Source of the DNA: Proteocatella sp041738345
GTDB taxonomy: Bacteria; Bacillota; Clostridia; Peptostreptococcales; Filifactoraceae
Reading direction: 5' to 3'
Assembly (NCBI GenBank): GCA_041738345.1
Contig: JBGSPX010000019.1
Location: forward strand, 1-42,338
DNA length: 42,338 nt
Part shown: positions 41,167 to 42,338 of the stretch, piece after piece
Position numbering within the stretch: the stretch's first letter is position 1
Layout: every line of letters begins with the position of its first letter
Made by a program: the position numbers and the translations under genes
The notes under the pieces: generated by a model
Told to the model about the DNA's origin: nothing
The model's database searches: none
The model's input: only the letters and a program-made list of their open reading frames with translations

Positions 41167-42235
41167 GTGATAATAGCTACAAAGATTAAACTAAAACCAA
41201 CTAAAAAGCAAGAAGTGTTGTTTTGGAAGTCTGCGGGAACGGCTAGATGGGCATATTAAAAAAACTACTCATAAGTGGCTAAGTGAAGTCGGCAGTAATG
41301 TTATGAAACAAGCTGTAAAAGATGCTAACTTAGCTAGAAAGAGATGGTTTGAAGGAGTTTCAGGTAAGCCTAAATTCAAAAGCAGACGAAAAAGTAGGAT
41401 TAGTTTTTATGTAAATTATGAAAGTTTGAAAATCACAAAAGAAGGGTTTCAAGGTGAAAAGCTTGGCATAGTAAAAACCTATCAGAGTTTACCTAAATTA
41501 CAAGCAGGCCAAATGTATTCTAATCCACGTATTAGTTTCGATGGAAAAAACTGGTTTTTATCCGTAGGATATGACAAGCAGTTTGAAGAACTTGAATTAA
41601 CAGGTGAAAGTCTAGGGATAGATGTTGGAATTGAAAAATTAGCGGTTTGCTCTGATGGTGAATTTAAGAAAAACATCAATAAAACTAAAAGAGTTAGACA
41701 GCTAGAAAAAAAGCTAAAAAGAGAGCAGCGTAAACTGAGCCGTAAGCTTGAAGCTAACATCAAAAGCTATGATAAGAATAGAAAGCCTATTTATGAAAAA
41801 CCTTTAAGGAATATGAAAAATATCCAAAAACAAAATCAAACCATTCGAAATCTGCACAAAAAACTAACAGACATCCGAACAAACTACTTACATCAATGTT
41901 CAAATGAGATAGTGAAAACCAAGCCGTCTCAAATAGTAATGGAAGATTTGAATGTAAGCGGTATGATGAAGAACAAACATCTAGCAAAATCTATAGCAAA
42001 CCAAAAGCTATATGAATTTAAAAGACAAATTAAGTACAAATGCGAAAAATATGGTATTAAATTTGTTGAAGCAGATAGATGGTTTCCATCAAGTAAAACC
42101 TGTTCTTGTTGCGGGAAGATTAAATCTGATTTAAAATTAAAAGACCGAGTTTTTATATGCTCTTGTGGTTTTAAAATGGATAGAGATTTAAACGCAAGTA
42201 TTAATCTAGCAAATTATCAAATTCAAAGAACTTAA
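41167..42235 (+). pseudogene. tnpB: IStron tnpB with internal deletion and frameshift
   Basis: The N-terminal piece starts at GTG 41167 (MIIATKIKLKPTKKQE) and meets TAA at 41257 just after GTARWAY. The downstream frame, one base shifted, continues with KKTTHKWL and VMKQAVKDANLARKRWFEGV. About 35-40 residues that link these in other TnpB proteins are missing. The rest is intact: GIDVGIEKLAV, IVMEDLNVSG, the zinc ribbon SKTCSCCGKIK...FICSCGF and MDRDLNASINL. The longest frame from ATG 41303 gives 310 residues without the N-terminal beta-barrel half. The protein is probably inactive. Confidence 0.88.
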
Positions 42236-42338
42236 CCAAAAATAAGCTTTGAATATGTACCCAACGATACTGGGGAATTAAAGCCTGTGAAGAGTCATAT
42301 CAAATGGAAGTAGCTTATGCAAAACCAGACTCGCTGAA
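42198..42338. repeat. Terminal direct repeat, copy B (identical to 1-141)
   Basis: The last 141 bases repeat the first 141 without a mismatch. They cover the end of tnpB (to 42235) and 103 bases of IStron tail. See the copy at 1-141 for interpretation. Confidence 0.97.

Larger units (their letters stand above)
40590..42338 (+). mobile_element. IStron: group I intron fused to an IS605-type tnpB, inserted in hydE
   Basis: Group I intron core (about 40650-41090) directly followed by tnpB (41167-42235) and a right-end region that runs off the window. This is the architecture of the C. difficile CdISt1 IStron. The left end lies between about 40585 and 40650: a GTAAC/GTTAC hairpin is near 40589-40604 and an AAATCT/AGATTT hairpin near 40626-40650. 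The 3' splice site and right end are not reached here; a related right end is seen at positions 1-177. No tnpA is present. Confidence 0.8.

Noticed and set aside
1..42338. The whole window as a complete circular plasmid
   Set aside because: The exact 141-base end overlap invites it. There is no replication, partition or mobilisation gene, the content is chromosomal (luxS, deoB, hydrogenase maturation), and the overlap lies in a repeated mobile element.

Overview
The window looks like one low-GC contig from an anaerobic member of the Clostridia (Firmicutes), probably near the Peptostreptococcaceae. This rests on AT-rich codon use with many ATA isoleucine codons, strong GGAGG-type ribosome binding sites, homologues of the C. 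difficile CD3072/CD3073 families, [FeFe]-hydrogenase maturation genes, and a group I intron/tnpB hybrid (IStron) of the kind known from C. difficile. The first 141 bases and the last 141 bases (42198-42338) are identical and lie in the 3' part of that IStron, so the contig starts and stops in the same repeat.

Positions 178-17592 hold one co-directional locus that I read as a bacterial microcompartment (metabolosome) for 5-methylthioribose and/or 5-deoxyribose. A LacI regulator is followed by a ribose-type ABC importer, a methylthioribose-kinase-like enzyme, a methylthioribose-1-phosphate-isomerase-like enzyme, and a class II aldolase with a C-terminal encapsulation helix. Then come an acylating aldehyde dehydrogenase with an N-terminal encapsulation helix, four BMC-H shell proteins, a PduL phosphotransacylase with an encapsulation helix, a BMC-P vertex protein, a solute-binding-protein-like protein without a signal peptide, a CoA-disulfide-reductase-like flavoprotein, a CoA-transferase-like pair and an iron alcohol dehydrogenase. 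The inferred route is uptake, phosphorylation and isomerisation in the cytosol, then aldol cleavage inside the shell to DHAP plus acetaldehyde or (methylthio)acetaldehyde. The aldehyde is then oxidised to acyl-CoA and acyl-phosphate or reduced to alcohol. There is no diol dehydratase, glycyl radical enzyme or ethanolamine lyase: the aldolase takes the place of the signature enzyme.

Positions 17600-20271 hold luxS translationally coupled to an NhaC-superfamily transporter, which fits the same theme of disposing of S-adenosylmethionine by-products. Positions 20257-24630 form a very AT-rich island of small membrane proteins with two internal gene duplications, bounded on the left by an orphan YefM-type antitoxin with its own palindromic operator. 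Positions 24650-30675 carry an ECF sigma factor with an RsiV-like anti-sigma factor and a recognisable ECF promoter, phosphopentomutase with a DeoR regulator, and a MATE exporter with a LytTR response regulator.

Positions 30700-35640 contain a segmental duplication: two paralogous ~308-residue proteins of unknown function, a duplicated upstream region, a secreted PPC-domain protein, and a CD3073-like ECF S component convergent with a CD3072-like desulfidase. A tnpB element (about 35.7-37.3 kb) follows, then an FMN-dependent alpha-hydroxy-acid oxidising protein and a YitT-like membrane protein. Next is a structured leader RNA with an intrinsic terminator, a TM1266-type regulator, and hydE interrupted near its 3' end by the IStron, whose tnpB carries an internal deletion.
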